Shown piece by piece: positions 5,639-5,876 of a stretch of DNA of 5,876 bases. Made by a program: the position numbers and the translations under genes. The notes beneath the pieces were generated by a model, which worked only from the letters and a program-made list of their open reading frames with translations, made no database searches and was not told where the DNA came from. Origin of the DNA: Candidatus Poribacteria bacterium (GTDB taxonomy: Bacteria; Poribacteria; WGA-4E; WGA-3G); assembly GCA_028818995.1 (NCBI GenBank), contig JAPPMR010000354.1, positions 1-5,876 on the forward strand. The letters are read 5' to 3'. Within the stretch, counting starts at the first letter, position 1. Every line of letters starts with the position of its first letter.

Positions 5639-5876
5639 CTAATTCCACTTAATATCATCAAAAGTTGTTGCAGTTGCGACCTGTTCTAAGAGAGCGTCAA
5701 GACGAGCGAGGCTTCGCATCCTTGAGATTTTATGGATAACCGTACCGGGAACAGTGCCGATGCGTAGATCAAGCAATTTTAACAGAAACTCCCGTTTGGC
5801 TTGTATCTCACCACGTTTCTCACCTTGTTCAATACCTTGTTCAATACCTTGTTCAATACCTTGTTCAATACCTTGT
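5639..5876 (-). CDS. C-terminal end of an Rpn/DUF4351-type protein with (GIEQ)n repeats, partial at right edge
   Basis: The gene enters from the right edge, so only the last 78 codons are seen. The frame opens in (QGIE) units, then QGEKRGEIQAKREFLLKLL, LDLRIGTVPGTVIHKISRM, and a closing segment ending TTFDDIKWN and a TAG at 5639-5641. Repeated Q-G-x-E residues leading into a short helical domain with KREFLLKLLxLR and a final helix are typical of the C-termini of the Rpn family (PD-(D/E)XK nuclease / putative transposase) and DUF4351 or similar proteins, which are abundant in some bacterial genomes. The nuclease core would be upstream and is not visible, so the family call rests on the tail alone. 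The stop overlaps the GTG candidate of the ferritin-like gene by 10 bp. Confidence 0.65.
   Translation of the reverse strand, partial: QGIEQGIEQGIEQGIEQGEKRGEIQAKREFLLKLLDLRIGTVPGTVIHKISRMRSLARLDALLEQVATATTFDDIKWN
5823..5876. repeat. Perfect 12-bp tandem repeat, at least 4.5 copies, running off the edge
   Basis: The unit CCTTGTTCAATA (plus strand) is repeated without a mismatch at 5823-5834, 5835-5846, 5847-5858 and 5859-5870, with a half unit to the edge. It lies in frame in the minus-strand gene and encodes Gly-Ile-Glu-Gln per unit. Copy number changes would lengthen or shorten the protein by four residues without a frameshift. Confidence 0.95.

Noticed and set aside
5823..5876. CRISPR array
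   Set aside because: The 12-bp units are directly adjacent with no spacers and lie in frame in a coding region.

Overview
This 5.9 kb window is gene-dense bacterial DNA. It looks like a chromosomal segment from an uncultured bacterium. The mix (an EF-Tu-like protein, hisA behind a sugar ABC transporter, a FmdB-type zinc ribbon, a CDF metal exporter, a ferritin-like protein, and the tail of an Rpn/DUF4351-type protein with Gln-Gly repeats) resembles metagenome-assembled genomes such as Candidatus Poribacteria. That placement is a weak impression, because no rRNA or other marker is present. Start codons vary (ATG, GTG, TTG), and Shine-Dalgarno sequences are clear in most cases.

Layout. Bases 1-554 (+) hold the C-terminal part of a divergent EF-Tu-like protein (domains 2 and 3) whose reading frame runs off the left edge. 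Facing it on the minus strand is a compact three-gene unit: a family 1 solute-binding protein (3553 to 2174), a MalF/UgpA-type permease (2193 to 1294, overlapping by 20 bp) and hisA (1278 to 571). A 133-bp AT-rich divergent intergenic region (3554-3686) follows, with a good sigma70-type promoter for the plus strand and a near-perfect inverted repeat over its -35 box. On the plus strand come a FmdB-family zinc-ribbon protein (3687-4025) and a CDF metal-cation exporter (4072-5013). The last two genes are on the minus strand: a ferritin-like protein (about 5594 to 5016), ending 2 bp from the exporter, and the C-terminus of a protein entering from the right edge, whose helical tail is encoded by a perfect 12-bp tandem repeat.

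How the genes fit together. The binding protein and permease would import a carbohydrate or similar solute, but the usual second permease (MalG type) and the ATPase are absent. hisA sits where malG would normally be, so the transporter must be completed from elsewhere and hisA is probably co-transcribed with it. The zinc ribbon, CDF exporter and ferritin-like genes suggest a loose metal theme, but this rests on proximity only.

No RNA gene, insertion sequence, CRISPR array, attachment site or convincing rho-independent terminator was seen. I found no clear new multi-gene system. The points most worth a second look are the shortened EF-Tu-like protein, the hisA/transporter arrangement, the divergent promoter dyad, and the perfect in-frame repeat at the right edge.
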